Made by a program: the position numbers and the translations under genes. A model generated the notes under the pieces. That model had not been told where the DNA came from. It made no database searches and worked only from the letters and a program-made list of their open reading frames with translations. A DNA stretch of 64,000 nucleotides, taken from the NCBI RefSeq assembly GCF_008035925.1, contig NZ_CP036264.1:6853641-6917640 (forward strand), in the 5' to 3' direction. Shown here piece after piece: positions 31,389 through 40,751 of the stretch. The number at the start of each line of letters is the position of its first letter. Positions within the stretch are counted from its first letter, which is position 1. The DNA is from Stieleria maiorica (lineage in GTDB: Bacteria > Planctomycetota > Planctomycetia > Pirellulales > Pirellulaceae).

Positions 31389-32780
31389 CTACCTCCGAAT
31401 CGTCACCCCATAACCGCCGCGATTATTGCCCAGGTCGTCCAGGTGATCGTTGATTCGAAACAGCAACCAGCAATGCTTGTCGATGACCAATTCGATTTCG
31501 GATTCGACACTCTGAATCAGCAACGGATCAAGCTGTTGTTCCTCGTCAGTTCTGTTGGGCAAGACGCACACCAGCAATTGACCGAGCGGCCGATCGTTGG
31601 CGTAATGGATCGTGACTCCGGGGGGCTCGCTGATCCACGGTTTCGGTTCGTCGTCCAGGCTGCATCGCCCCTCGGCGGTGATTTTGACTCGCATCCCGGG
31701 CGCAAATCGGACGCCGACGCTTTGCCAGCCCTGGTCTGCCGCGATCGTTTTCTCAAGCTGGCTTCCCCGCCACAGTTTGTCGGTCATCGCCAATTCGATG
31801 CGTTCCCGCGACCAGTCAAATCCGTAATCGATCGTGTGCGTCAACATTCGCCAGCGCGCTTGGACGATCGGCCACTGTTGTGCCAGTCGACGTTTAAACG
31901 CGGTGGTGAAGGCGACCGTTCGCACGCTGCCGTTGCGTGCCTCGGCCAGAACTGCCGGGCGGTAGTCGGGATACTCGGTCAACAACATCGCCGCCACCCA
32001 GCTCCAGCCGTACGATTCGACATCGCTTTTTAAATCCGGTGGGTATCGCAGCACGGCATCGAGGGCTGGAATTCGCTGTTCCTCGCGACGCTGCGACAAC
32101 AGTTTGAACCGGCCCCAGTAGGGAACGGCCTGGCGTGATTCCGGTACCACGTTGACTTGGACTTGCTTTCCCGTGCCGTGGTGAACGCCCAGCATCTCCG
32201 CCAGCCCCTCGGCAAACCATGACGGCCCGGTGCCGTCGAACAACTCGATCGCCAACGCGTGCACGCCTTCGTGCAGCAACAGGTGGCGGGTGTAGTAGTC
32301 GCTCTTTTGCCGCAACGCCCAAATGTTGGAATCGATGGCATAGCCGAAGGGGAAACGCAGGTCCGGCGGCAGATCTCCGCTGTCACGAAATCGCTGTGGA
32401 TCGGACATCACAAACGCGTCGACCCGCCAGCGGTCCAACGCCCCCGGTGTCAGTTGCCAGAACCGTTCCCACTGGGGGACTGCGGCATCGAAGGCGTCGA
32501 CCAACTCGACCAGCGACTCACGCGAACCGGAGTCCGACTTCAACACGATGTGTTTGCCTTGGACTCGTAGCATCTCGACCGTCTGCATCTCGGGCGACGT
32601 TTGCGCAAACACCTCCGCGGGATTCAACGCCGCGATGCCGATCCATCCGATCAGTGTTAGAATGCGCCGAAACCAAGAAGCATTCAGTTGTTTTCTGAAA
32701 ACGTGCTTCGCAGCACCGCGGAACGCGGCGCCGAAGTGCCAACCCAAGTCGATCGAACTGTTGTTGATAAATGAGACCAT
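31389..32780 (-). CDS. Secreted HExxH metallopeptidase-like protein with lectin-like C-terminus
   Basis: 463 aa if the ATG at 32780 is used; an N-terminal signal segment (RILTLIGWIGIAALNPAEVFAQ) ends at about residue 60. Gluzincin-type zinc motif His170-Glu171-x-x-His174 (LLLHEGVHAL) with a downstream Glu191 in WFAEGLAEM, as in MA-clan peptidases of the DUF1570 kind. The C-terminal 110 residues form a beta domain ending in RINDHLDDLGNNRGGYGVTI, similar in pattern to the PA-I galactophilic lectin fold (calcium and sugar site N-x-x-x-D-N). A carbohydrate-tethered protease is inferred. The start overlaps by 10 bp the start of the divergent gene. Confidence 0.75.
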   Translation of the reverse strand: MVSFINNSSIDLGWHFGAAFRGAAKHVFRKQLNASWFRRILTLIGWIGIAALNPAEVFAQTSPEMQTVEMLRVQGKHIVLKSDSGSRESLVELVDAFDAAVPQWERFWQLTPGALDRWRVDAFVMSDPQRFRDSGDLPPDLRFPFGYAIDSNIWALRQKSDYYTRHLLLHEGVHALAIELFDGTGPSWFAEGLAEMLGVHHGTGKQVQVNVVPESRQAVPYWGRFKLLSQRREEQRIPALDAVLRYPPDLKSDVESYGWSWVAAMLLTEYPDYRPAVLAEARNGSVRTVAFTTAFKRRLAQQWPIVQARWRMLTHTIDYGFDWSRERIELAMTDKLWRGSQLEKTIAADQGWQSVGVRFAPGMRVKITAEGRCSLDDEPKPWISEPPGVTIHYANDRPLGQLLVCVLPNRTDEEQQLDPLLIQSVESEIELVIDKHCWLLFRINDHLDDLGNNRGGYGVTIRR

Positions 32781-33859
32781 TGCACCATTCTAACCTGCAC
32801 ACCGCGAACCGACGATTCGCCCTTGAGACGCGATCCGCTGCGATTCGATGGTGCCTTTTGCTGTGCCCGCTGCTGTTGGGCACGACCGCCTGTGTCCCCA
32901 AAGCCGAACGGGACGTGGTCGTCTACTCGGCGCTGGACGAGCAGTTTGCGACACCGATTTTTGCCGCCTACGAACGAAGTGTGGATCACGAGACGGGGAT
33001 CGTCGCCAAGTTTGACGTGGAATCGACGAAAACGGTCGGCCTGGTCAACCAGATTCTCGCCGAGCAGAATTCGCCGGTTTGCGATGTGTTTTGGAACAAC
33101 GAGATCATGCACACCGTTCGGCTGCAAAAGCTGGGGTTGTTGAAACCGCGAACCTGGGCCGTCGCGCCGGGCTGGCCGAGTGACATGATCGCCAGCGATG
33201 GAACCTGGTGTGGATTCGCCGCCCGCGCAAGAGTGCTGCTGGTCAACACCGACAAGATTCCCTCCAAAGACGACTATCCGACCAGCGTGGCGGAGTTAGT
33301 GGATCCGAAATGGAAACACAACTGCGCGATGGCTCGGCCGTTGTTCGGAACCACCGCGACGCACTTTGCCGTGCTCCGTGTCCGTGACGGTCATGATGAA
33401 ACGCTGGACTTCTTGCGCCAGATTCACGACAACGCCGTGGTGCTCTCTGGCAACAAGCAAGTCGCCCAAGCGGTCTCATCCGGCGAAGTCGCCTGGGGGC
33501 TGACCGACACCGACGATGCGATCATCGAAAAGGACCAATTGCGCAAGGTCGCGATCGTGTTTCCGGACCAACAACCCGATCAACCGGGGACGTTGCGGAT
33601 CCCCAACACGTTGGCGATTTTGAAGGACGCGCCCAACCCGGTCGCCGCCGAATCGCTGGCCGATTACCTGGTGTCCGCCCAAACCGAAGACCGGTTGGCG
33701 ATGGGGGACAGCAGCCAGCTGCCGATCAGCCGCGACAGTGAGTATCGTCCCCGCGTGATGCCGCGGGATCCGGTGCGTTGGATGAAGGTCGATTTCGAAG
33801 CCGCCGCTGAAGGCTGGGACGCGTGGGCCGCAGAAGTGATGGCGGTGTTTCCCGATTGA
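32771..33859 (+). CDS. Lipoprotein, solute-binding protein of the Fe(III)/2-aminoethylphosphonate type
   Basis: 362 aa. Signal peptide with lipobox LLLGTTAC (Cys41), so anchored as a lipoprotein. Family-like segments: VVVYSALDEQFATPIFAAYE (start of the mature domain), FWNNEIMHTVRLQKLGLL, WCGFAARARVLLVNTDKI, and GEVAWGLTDTDDAI. This resembles periplasmic binding proteins of iron or phosphonate ABC importers. No permease or ATPase is adjacent, so it is an orphan. The ATG at 32771 overlaps the divergent gene's start by 10 bp, leaving no room for both promoters outside coding sequence. Confidence 0.85.
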   Translation: MRPLHHSNLHTANRRFALETRSAAIRWCLLLCPLLLGTTACVPKAERDVVVYSALDEQFATPIFAAYERSVDHETGIVAKFDVESTKTVGLVNQILAEQNSPVCDVFWNNEIMHTVRLQKLGLLKPRTWAVAPGWPSDMIASDGTWCGFAARARVLLVNTDKIPSKDDYPTSVAELVDPKWKHNCAMARPLFGTTATHFAVLRVRDGHDETLDFLRQIHDNAVVLSGNKQVAQAVSSGEVAWGLTDTDDAIIEKDQLRKVAIVFPDQQPDQPGTLRIPNTLAILKDAPNPVAAESLADYLVSAQTEDRLAMGDSSQLPISRDSEYRPRVMPRDPVRWMKVDFEAAAEGWDAWAAEVMAVFPD

Positions 33860-33876
33860 TGAGCTGATCTTGTGCT

Positions 33877-34398
33877 ATGCAGTACGTAACGCAGCTACCG
33901 GTTCACTCCAGCGAAGACGTCGTTCTGAACAAGGCGTCCGAATTGCTGATCGCCTGCGGTTTCAATGTGACTTCACAAAATGACAACGAAGTGAAGTTGC
34001 GGGGACCGGGCATGCGTAGCACCAATCAAAACCCGATCCTTGGGGCGACGGAAATCACGCTGCGACGGAGCCATTCAACGCGAGGAAAGATCGCCGTTCA
34101 AGCCGATCTGGGCGGTGTTCGTTGGATGCGCAATTTCATGATCTTCTTTCCGCTTTGTTTATTCGGTGGCCTATCCGCGTTCATGGTCATCACAATAGCC
34201 GTCGCCTTCGCGAACATCCCCCAGGCCAACTTCCCTCAAGGATTGATTGAAAAGCTGCTTGTCGGCGCGGCGTTCATGCTGCTGCTGTTTTCATGCTTCG
34301 GTGTCATCATGACCAAACGCATTCGCCGGAACGCCGAGACCGCGATCGACGCCTGTGTTTCGAACGCCGACCACTTGGTTCGTCGCGAAAACCAGTAG
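33877..34398 (+). CDS. Two-helix membrane protein of unknown function
   Basis: 173 aa. The first 90 residues are soluble and mixed alpha/beta (ELLIACGFNVTSQNDNEVKLRG, GATEITLRRSHST). Two hydrophobic segments: about residues 86-110 (FMIFFPLCLFGGLSAFMVITIAVAF) and about 122-145 (LIEKLLVGAAFMLLLFSCFGVIM). A short cytoplasmic tail follows. No family recognised. It starts 17 bp after the lipoprotein stop, so both may share a transcript, and ends one base from the convergent DUF4159 gene. Confidence 0.75.
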   Translation: MQYVTQLPVHSSEDVVLNKASELLIACGFNVTSQNDNEVKLRGPGMRSTNQNPILGATEITLRRSHSTRGKIAVQADLGGVRWMRNFMIFFPLCLFGGLSAFMVITIAVAFANIPQANFPQGLIEKLLVGAAFMLLLFSCFGVIMTKRIRRNAETAIDACVSNADHLVRRENQ

Positions 34399-34399
34399 G

Positions 34400-36748
34400 T
34401 TACTGATTGAGCGCCATCTGCACGACGTTGGTGACGATTTTGGCAGCGTCTTCGGTCCCGTAGCCCGGGCACTGGACGGAGTTCTGGCTTTCAAGGGCGC
34501 AGCTGATGTCCAGCGGTGAAAACACGACCGCGACGACATCGTCGATTTCGGCGTATTCCAAAATCGGCGGCGAGGTCTGGCGGCGGATTTGTTGACCGCT
34601 CGCCCCGCGGCCGATCCGGCGAATGGTCACCGATCGAAGGTCGTAACCGTAGTACTGGGTGGACAGCATCGGGTGATCCGAGGGCATCGATTGCAGCGAG
34701 TTCTGTCCCAGCACCGCGGCAAACTCGCGGCGAAACGCTCGGGCAAAGGATTCGTCCCCGCAGATCGCGGTGCCCAGAATCACTCCGCCACGCTCGACGA
34801 ATTGCCGCAGCACGTCTCGCTGGCCGGATGACAACACAAAGTCGCGTCGCCCATGGACCCACAACACCGCGACGTCCGCGAGGGCTTGCTCGTCGAAGGC
34901 GACCGGGTTTTCGGGCACGCTGATCGCGACCTGCGTTTGTTTGCGAATGATGGTCGACGCGTTGGGCAGCGCGCGGCGCGCGTCTTCACCGCCGGCACCG
35001 ACATCCAGCCGCGCGATCCGTGTCGTCCCCCGCTCGCTCGATTCCACGCCGTCGGCTTGCAGCACGATCTGGGCGTCCAATTTGTCTTTCAGTTCACGCC
35101 CCGTCGCATAAGCGATGATGTTTTGGCCGATCCGGATCGAATGGTCGATCTGGCGGCGATCCGGATCGTCGGTCTCTCCGCGATGAAACAGTCGGTCGCC
35201 CAATTCCCAACGACACGTCAGACTTTGCGGCACGTAGAACACCGCGGTCCGACAGCAGGCTTGGACGCCGTAGACCCAAAACCCGTTGGGCATCGCACCG
35301 ATGTCCACGTTGCGCTCGGCATTCCATACCGGATGAGACGTCGGCAATCGCTCCAGCGGTGCGCCGGGATACCACTCGGCACACAGGTTCGCCACGCTGT
35401 TCTGAAAATTCGCGGCGTTGCCACAACCGTTGTCACCACTGGCGTCAAAGACGATCGTGCCGCCCTGGTCGACGTAGTCCTTGAGTAGGTCGCTTGCGTT
35501 GGCATCGAGCGACAGTGCTTGTTTGCCGCTGATGACCAGCACGGGGGTTTGCAGCACGTCGACCAGCGAGGCATCTTCCAGCCGCACGGTCTGCCAGGTC
35601 AAATCGCGTCCCCATGCGCGTTCGACGTGACGCACCAGTTGTCGCAACGCATCGGGGTGCGGTTGCCATTCGGATTGTCCGGCGCGGTCACGCTGCAACT
35701 GTCCGACGACGACTTGACGTTTGCCTTTGGAAAGAAACAGCAACGCGAACGAGGTGGCGACGGTGGGGCGTTCCCATTGTCCGCCTTCCCAAAAACCTTG
35801 AAAGTCATCCTGTTGCGCGATCAATCGTTCGGCGCCTTCGCGATACCAATCGTGACCGCCAAAGAAACGGCGGCCGGAGAGTCGTCCGGTGCGTTCGACC
35901 GCGTAGAGATAATAGTAGTAGGTGTCGGCGCTGCCGCCGGGATTGACATCCACACTGAATCGCTTGGCCAACCAATCGATGCCGCGCGCGATCGGGTCTT
36001 GCTCGGTCGACGCACCGCCGCAGCATTCGATCTTGCCGTCGCTGACCGATGAACTGACGTTGCCCAGTCGACCGTTGGCGATGATCAATGACGCGATGCC
36101 CGCACAGGTCATGCTTCCCGTCGCCGAACTGCCCCCATAACCCCAGCCGCCGTTTGGTTTCTGTTGCAGTTCCCAGTAGTCGATCGCCTGCTGAAACACC
36201 TTCGGGTCGACCGTGACGCCACGGTCCTGGGCCGCCCCGAGGGCCAGCAATGCGAATTGGGCATTGGAGGGGTCGCCACCGAATTGGCGTTTCCCGCCGT
36301 AGCTCCAGGCCCCGATGGCGGTTTGGGATTCGGTCAACCACGTCACGTTGTTGCGAATCCGCGGCAAATCACTGGCCGAACCGTGTTGGCAGAACACGAG
36401 CGTTTGCAGCGCCACCGAATAGGTGCTTTCGGCAACCGTCGCCCGCAAATAGGTCATCGCTCGCTTGATCGCCGGGTCATCACGCGACACACCGGCGTTG
36501 AGCAGGGCGAGCGTGCACAACGACGACAGCCCGCACGATTGGCCCTGGAATTCGTCCCAGCCGCCGCGCTCACCCTGCGTGCTGCGAAGATAGGTAATCC
36601 CGCGATCGATCGCGCGATTGACCGCAGCGGCATCCACGTCGGCATGAACCGTCGCGGGAACCGTCCAAAATGCGACAACGACGGAAAAAACTAGCGTGAT
36701 GCGGCGAAACAATCGGTGGTCCCCCTTTCCAGTAACCTGTCTGTCCAT
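34400..36748 (-). CDS. Prenyltransferase/squalene-oxidase-repeat plus DUF4159 protein
   Basis: About 782 aa from ATG 36748; the longer frame enters the MoxR leader and is not supported. A signal segment (ITLVFSVVVAFWTVPATVHA) is followed by alpha-alpha toroid repeats with the G-x-W pattern (GERGGWDEFQ, TAIGAWSYGG, QKPNGGWGYGG, about residues 40-330). The C-terminal part (about 380-780) is made of flavodoxin-like segments with PVLVISGKQALSL, YVDQGGTIVFDA and a second VLWVHGRRDFVLS and FVERGGVILG, as in DUF4159 proteins of planctomycetes. It carries no classical terpene-cyclase Asp motif. In relatives such genes cluster with MoxR and DUF58, as here, though divergently. Role unknown. Confidence 0.85.
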   Translation of the reverse strand: MDRQVTGKGDHRLFRRITLVFSVVVAFWTVPATVHADVDAAAVNRAIDRGITYLRSTQGERGGWDEFQGQSCGLSSLCTLALLNAGVSRDDPAIKRAMTYLRATVAESTYSVALQTLVFCQHGSASDLPRIRNNVTWLTESQTAIGAWSYGGKRQFGGDPSNAQFALLALGAAQDRGVTVDPKVFQQAIDYWELQQKPNGGWGYGGSSATGSMTCAGIASLIIANGRLGNVSSSVSDGKIECCGGASTEQDPIARGIDWLAKRFSVDVNPGGSADTYYYYLYAVERTGRLSGRRFFGGHDWYREGAERLIAQQDDFQGFWEGGQWERPTVATSFALLFLSKGKRQVVVGQLQRDRAGQSEWQPHPDALRQLVRHVERAWGRDLTWQTVRLEDASLVDVLQTPVLVISGKQALSLDANASDLLKDYVDQGGTIVFDASGDNGCGNAANFQNSVANLCAEWYPGAPLERLPTSHPVWNAERNVDIGAMPNGFWVYGVQACCRTAVFYVPQSLTCRWELGDRLFHRGETDDPDRRQIDHSIRIGQNIIAYATGRELKDKLDAQIVLQADGVESSERGTTRIARLDVGAGGEDARRALPNASTIIRKQTQVAISVPENPVAFDEQALADVAVLWVHGRRDFVLSSGQRDVLRQFVERGGVILGTAICGDESFARAFRREFAAVLGQNSLQSMPSDHPMLSTQYYGYDLRSVTIRRIGRGASGQQIRRQTSPPILEYAEIDDVVAVVFSPLDISCALESQNSVQCPGYGTEDAAKIVTNVVQMALNQ

Positions 36749-36832
36749 CTTACACTGATGCATCCATGTCGGCGATGCCGCCGGTGTCACCGCCGCGTGA
36801 CTCGCGAAGCGAGAGCCACCTGATTCGACCCC

Positions 36833-36862
36833 CGTCCCCTTTTTGCACGTCCCCTTTTTGCA
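36833..36862. repeat. Two tandem 15-bp units upstream of moxR
   Basis: CGTCCCCTTTTTGCA occurs at 36833-36847 and 36848-36862. The reverse complement, TGCAAAAAGGGGACG, has the same G-run plus A-run character as the 14-bp units at 38861 and 57339. It sits within the leader of the moxR gene. Confidence 0.7.
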
Positions 36863-36878
36863 AGGTAGCCGCCCCATC

Positions 36879-37940
36879 GTGAGCGCCCCGACTCCACCCA
36901 ACCCGCCGGCCGCCAAACCCGGCGGTCAACCCGGACGCAACCTCGGCGATGTCCTGCGTGAATTCTCCGATCACCAGTCGACGATCCGCAGCGAACTGTC
37001 CAAGGTCATCGTCGGACAATCCGAAACGATCGAGCAGTTGCTGGCGGCGATCTACACCCGCGGCCACTGCTTGCTCGAAGGCGTCCCGGGACTGGCCAAA
37101 ACGTTGATCGTCAGCACGCTGGCCAGCATCCTGGACGTCAGCTTCAAACGCATCCAGTTCACCCCCGACCTGATGCCTTCGGACATCACCGGCACGCAAG
37201 TCTTGGAGGAGGACGAACACGGAAAACGTAGCTTCCGATTCGTCGAAGGGCCGATCTTTGCCAACATCTTGTTGGCAGACGAAATCAACCGCACCCCGCC
37301 GAAGACGCAAGCCGCGCTGCTCGAAGCGATGCAAGAACGCCAGGTCACCGTGGGACGCGAAACGTTTGCCCTGCCGAAACCATTCTTCACGATCGCGACG
37401 CAGAACCCGATCGAGCAAGAGGGGACGTACCCGTTGCCGGAAGCCCAACTGGACCGGTTCATGTTCAATATCAAATTGGACTACCCCTCGGCGGCCGAAG
37501 AAGAGCAAATCCTGACGACGACGACCCGGGGGGAAACCGCCAATGTCAACAAGGTCTTGTCCGCCCGCGCGATTCTGAACGTCCAGCAATTGGTCACCAG
37601 CGTGGCGGTCAATCCCTTTGTCATCAAGTATGTTGCCAGCATCGTCCGCGCCACCCGCCCGTCCGATGAAAGCTCGCCGGAATACATTCGCGACCTGGTC
37701 GATTTCGGCGCCGGGCCTCGGGCCGGACAAAACCTGATCGCCGGGGCCAAAGCGATCGCGGCGATGGAAGGTCGGTTCAGCGTCGACGTCAACGACGTCC
37801 GGAGGATCGCGTTGCCCGTGCTGCGGCACCGCATCGGGACCAATTTCCAAGCGACCGCCGACGGCATGGACAGCGACGCGCTGGTGACGCGATTGCTTCA
37901 GGATATCCAGCCGCCGCAACCGGAAAAAATGGCCAAATGA
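36879..37940 (+). CDS. MoxR-family AAA+ ATPase
   Basis: 353 aa from GTG 36879; a TTG 36 bp upstream is an alternative. Walker A is EGVPGLAKT and Walker B ILLADEINR; the sensor-like TQNPIEQEGTYPLPEAQLDRF motif is typical of MoxR. The C-terminal lid is present (PVLRHRIGTNF). MoxR ATPases are thought to act as chaperones, often for proteins with von Willebrand A domains. The next gene, a DUF58 protein, overlaps its stop (ATGA at 37937), so the two are translationally coupled. A BatA-type protein, usual in such operons, is not present downstream. Confidence 0.95.
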   Translation: MSAPTPPNPPAAKPGGQPGRNLGDVLREFSDHQSTIRSELSKVIVGQSETIEQLLAAIYTRGHCLLEGVPGLAKTLIVSTLASILDVSFKRIQFTPDLMPSDITGTQVLEEDEHGKRSFRFVEGPIFANILLADEINRTPPKTQAALLEAMQERQVTVGRETFALPKPFFTIATQNPIEQEGTYPLPEAQLDRFMFNIKLDYPSAAEEEQILTTTTRGETANVNKVLSARAILNVQQLVTSVAVNPFVIKYVASIVRATRPSDESSPEYIRDLVDFGAGPRAGQNLIAGAKAIAAMEGRFSVDVNDVRRIALPVLRHRIGTNFQATADGMDSDALVTRLLQDIQPPQPEKMAK

Positions 37941-38854
37941 GCTCGCTGCTCTCGCCCGAAGCGCTGCAAAGTATCAAACGCTTGGACCTCCGCGCGCGGA
38001 TGGTCGTCCGCGGGTTTCTGCAAGGGTTGCACAGCAGTCCCTTTCACGGTTTTTCCGTCCAGTTCAGCGAGCATCGACGCTACAACCGCGGTGACGACCC
38101 CAAACTGATCGACTGGTTGGTCTATGCCAAGACCGACAAGTACTTCGTCAAACGGTTTGAATCGGAAACCAACCTGGTCGGTTACCTGGTCATCGACCTG
38201 TCGAAGTCGATGGGTTTTACCGAAAGCCAATCGATGACGAAGTTCGAGTACGTGACCTGCCTGGCCGCCGCGCTGACGTACCTGATGATCATGCAACAAG
38301 ACCCGGTCGGCTTGATCACGTTTGACGAAAAGCTCCACGCGTCCCTGCCCGCTCGCTCGCGTCGCGGGCATCTGGGCGATGTCATCGCCAGACTCTCGAA
38401 CCTGAAACCCGCCGGGGCGACCGACGTCCCGGCCGCGTTGACTCAGGTGGCCGCCATGTTGAAGCAACACTCGCTGGTGATGCTGTTTAGCGACTTGTGG
38501 CCGGCCGATGACGGCGAAAAAAGTTGGCAGGAGCAAATCGCCGACGTCGTCTCTTCGCTGGCAAGGCTGCGGCACGCCGGGCACGACGTGATCGTCTTTC
38601 ACGTGCTCGATGCGGCCGAAGTCGAATTCCCCTACGACGGCCCGGTGCAGTTTACCGATTCGGAATCCGGACAATCCGTCTCCGTCGACGCCTCGGGGTT
38701 CCGCGATGACTACCTGGCCGCGCTCGCCGAATTCCGCGACGCCTTCCGTGATGGCTGCAATCAACTGCAAATCGACTACGTCCCCCTGGATACCAGCATG
38801 CCGTTTGATACCGCGCTGACGGAGTATTTGATGCAGCGGCAGGGGCGGTTTTAG
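37937..38854 (+). CDS. DUF58 domain protein with von Willebrand A-like fold
   Basis: 305 aa, starting within the stop of the MoxR gene. Features: RARMVVRGFLQGLHSSPFHG, the conserved DUF58 segment VQFSEHRRYNRGDDPKLIDW (position about 38-57), then a vWA-like core with VIDLSKSMGF (MIDAS-like D-x-S-x-S) and LVMLFSDLWPADD. The protein lacks a signal peptide. The MoxR/DUF58 pair is widespread and probably mediates assembly or metal-dependent folding of partners. The gene stops just before a fold-back array. Confidence 0.94.
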   Translation: MSSLLSPEALQSIKRLDLRARMVVRGFLQGLHSSPFHGFSVQFSEHRRYNRGDDPKLIDWLVYAKTDKYFVKRFESETNLVGYLVIDLSKSMGFTESQSMTKFEYVTCLAAALTYLMIMQQDPVGLITFDEKLHASLPARSRRGHLGDVIARLSNLKPAGATDVPAALTQVAAMLKQHSLVMLFSDLWPADDGEKSWQEQIADVVSSLARLRHAGHDVIVFHVLDAAEVEFPYDGPVQFTDSESGQSVSVDASGFRDDYLAALAEFRDAFRDGCNQLQIDYVPLDTSMPFDTALTEYLMQRQGRF

Positions 38855-38860
38855 TGGGGG

Positions 38861-39235
38861 GCAAAACGATGGGGGCAAAACGATGGGGGCAAAACGATGG
38901 GGGCAAAACGATGGGGGCAAAACGATGGGAGGCAGAATGATACGGGGCAGAATGATGGGGGGCAGAATGATGGGAGGCAGAGTGATGGGGACGGAGTGAT
39001 GGGGACGGAGTGATGGGGACGGAGTGATGGGGACGGAGTGATGGGGACGGAGTGATGGGGACGGAGTGATGGGGACTGACCGGCCTGCTCGGATTGACTT
39101 ATTGTTTTGCCCCCATCGTTTTGCCCCCTCTCCTGCCCAACCGCGGCGATGCATCATCGACCGTTTGCCGGGACCTTTTTCGACCGAATATGATGTGTCC
39201 CTGCTCCCATCATTCTGCCCCGTATCATTCTGCCA
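38861..39235. repeat. Fold-back minisatellite with three 14-bp unit types
   Basis: Left side: GCAAAACGATGGGG four times from 38861 and a fifth ending GGGA, then GGCAGAATGAT-type units (38931 onward), then ACGGAGTGATGGGG six times (38991-39074). Right side: TGTTTTGCCCCCATCG-TTTTGCCCCC (39102-39129) mirrors the first type, and 39206-39234 is the exact reverse complement of 38931-38959 (29 bp, including the odd variant ATACGG). It fills nearly the whole gap between DUF58 and the sulfatase start at 39242. Confidence 0.93.
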
Positions 39236-39241
39236 TCCTCC

Positions 39242-40723
39242 ATGCTCTCATCGCCCGCTCTCGGTCATGCGTTCCGGCCCACCATCCTCGTGCTGTTGCT
39301 GGCCGGTTTCCCCGCACACCCCGCCGCCGCAGAATCTCCCAACGTGCTGTTCATCGCGGTCGATGACTTGGCATCGACGCTGGGGTGCTACGGCGACCCG
39401 ATCGCCAAAACGCCGAACATCGATCGGCTGGCGGCATCCGGCGTGTGTTTCTTGAACGCGTACAACCAATTGCCGCTTTGCAATCCGACGCGGGCGTCGA
39501 TCATGACCGGCCGTCGACCGGATGAAATCGGCGTCTATGACTTGGACCGTCACTTCCGCGACCAATTGCCCGACGTGGTCACGTTGCCCCAAGCGTTCCA
39601 GCAGCGGGACTATCTGGCGGCACGGGTCGGCAAGATCTATCACTACAACGTGCCCGCATCGATCGGAACCGATGGGTTCGATGATCCGCCGTCGTGGAAC
39701 CTGACCGTCAATCCCAAAGGCCGCGACAAGAGCGACGAAGCGTTGATCTTCAACGCCGAGCCACACCGAAAGATCAGCGCTGCGCTGTCATGGCTGGCTG
39801 CCGACGGCCGCGACGACGAACAAACCGACGGGATGATCGCCAGCGAAGCGATCAAGTTGATGGAAGCCCACCGTGACGAACCGTTCTTTTTAGGTGTCGG
39901 GTTCTTCCGCCCCCACACACCTTACGTCGCGCCCAAAAAGTACTTCGACCTGTACCCGCTGGAAACGATCTCGCTGCCGTACGCGCCGCCGGGGGATCGA
40001 GACGACATCCCGACGGCTGCGTTTGCGCACAATTGTCCGATTCCCAATTACAACTTGGATCCACCGACGCTGCGCCGCGCCACCCAAGCTTATTACGCCT
40101 GTGTTTCGTTTGTCGATGCCCAGGTGGGGCGGCTGCTCGACGCGCTGGAGCGATTGGAGTTGGCCGACGATACGATCGTCGTGTTCTGGAGCGACCACGG
40201 CTATCACCTGGGCGAACACAACGGCATCTGGCAGAAACGCACGTTATTCGAGCAGTCGGCCAAGTCACCGCTGATCATTCGTGTTCCGGGAGCAGCCGGC
40301 AACGGCCAGGCTTGTCGACGCATCGTCGAGTTTGTGGACATCTATCCCACCGTGGTCGGTGCGGCGGGAATCGAAGGGCCGCCGGGGCTTGCCGGCCGTG
40401 ACTTGGCAACGTTGCTGGAGGATCCGCTAGCGGACTGGGACGGCCAAGCGATCACGCAAGTCTTGCGGCCCGCCGATGACCGGCTGGAGACACAGGTGAT
40501 GGGATGCAGTATTCGCACCCAGCGTTATCGCTATACCGAATGGGCCGAAGGGGCGCAAGGCGTCGAACTTTATGACCATCGCGCCGATCCGTTGGAGTTT
40601 GACAACTTGGCGATCGAGCCCGATGCCAGGCGTCAGGCCGTGATCGATACGCTGCGCGATCAACTGCGCAAGAAAGCCAGCGGCACGATCCCTCGCGTGC
40701 CGGTCAACCCCGCCAGGTTGTAA
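39242..40723 (+). CDS. Secreted sulfatase (iduronate-2-sulfatase-like)
   Basis: 493 aa. N-terminal signal peptide ([17 protein letters not shown]). The type I sulfatase signature C-x-P-x-R is Cys80-Asn-Pro-Thr-Arg84 ([13 protein letters not shown]), where Cys is converted to formylglycine. Metal ligands: Asp41-Asp42 (AVDDLAS), and DHG in [13 protein letters not shown]. The order and spacing recall iduronate-2-sulfatase-like enzymes of planctomycetes that remove sulfate from marine polysaccharides. A formylglycine-generating enzyme is needed but not seen here. There is no clear ribosome binding site; the repeat runs to within 7 bases of the ATG. Confidence 0.95.
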   Translation: MLSSPALGHAFRPTILVLLLAGFPAHPAAAESPNVLFIAVDDLASTLGCYGDPIAKTPNIDRLAASGVCFLNAYNQLPLCNPTRASIMTGRRPDEIGVYDLDRHFRDQLPDVVTLPQAFQQRDYLAARVGKIYHYNVPASIGTDGFDDPPSWNLTVNPKGRDKSDEALIFNAEPHRKISAALSWLAADGRDDEQTDGMIASEAIKLMEAHRDEPFFLGVGFFRPHTPYVAPKKYFDLYPLETISLPYAPPGDRDDIPTAAFAHNCPIPNYNLDPPTLRRATQAYYACVSFVDAQVGRLLDALERLELADDTIVVFWSDHGYHLGEHNGIWQKRTLFEQSAKSPLIIRVPGAAGNGQACRRIVEFVDIYPTVVGAAGIEGPPGLAGRDLATLLEDPLADWDGQAITQVLRPADDRLETQVMGCSIRTQRYRYTEWAEGAQGVELYDHRADPLEFDNLAIEPDARRQAVIDTLRDQLRKKASGTIPRVPVNPARL

Positions 40724-40751
40724 GGCGGGATAGGCTTTTGCAGACCCGAGA

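Noticed and set aside
38861-39074. A CRISPR array
   Set aside because: Units are only 14 bp, adjoin each other with no unique spacers, change type along the array, and no cas genes are present.
37898-39157. Minus-strand frame covering DUF58 antisense and the 14-bp array
   Set aside because: It is the shadow of the DUF58 gene plus repeat; the DUF58 frame has family motifs and coupled start.
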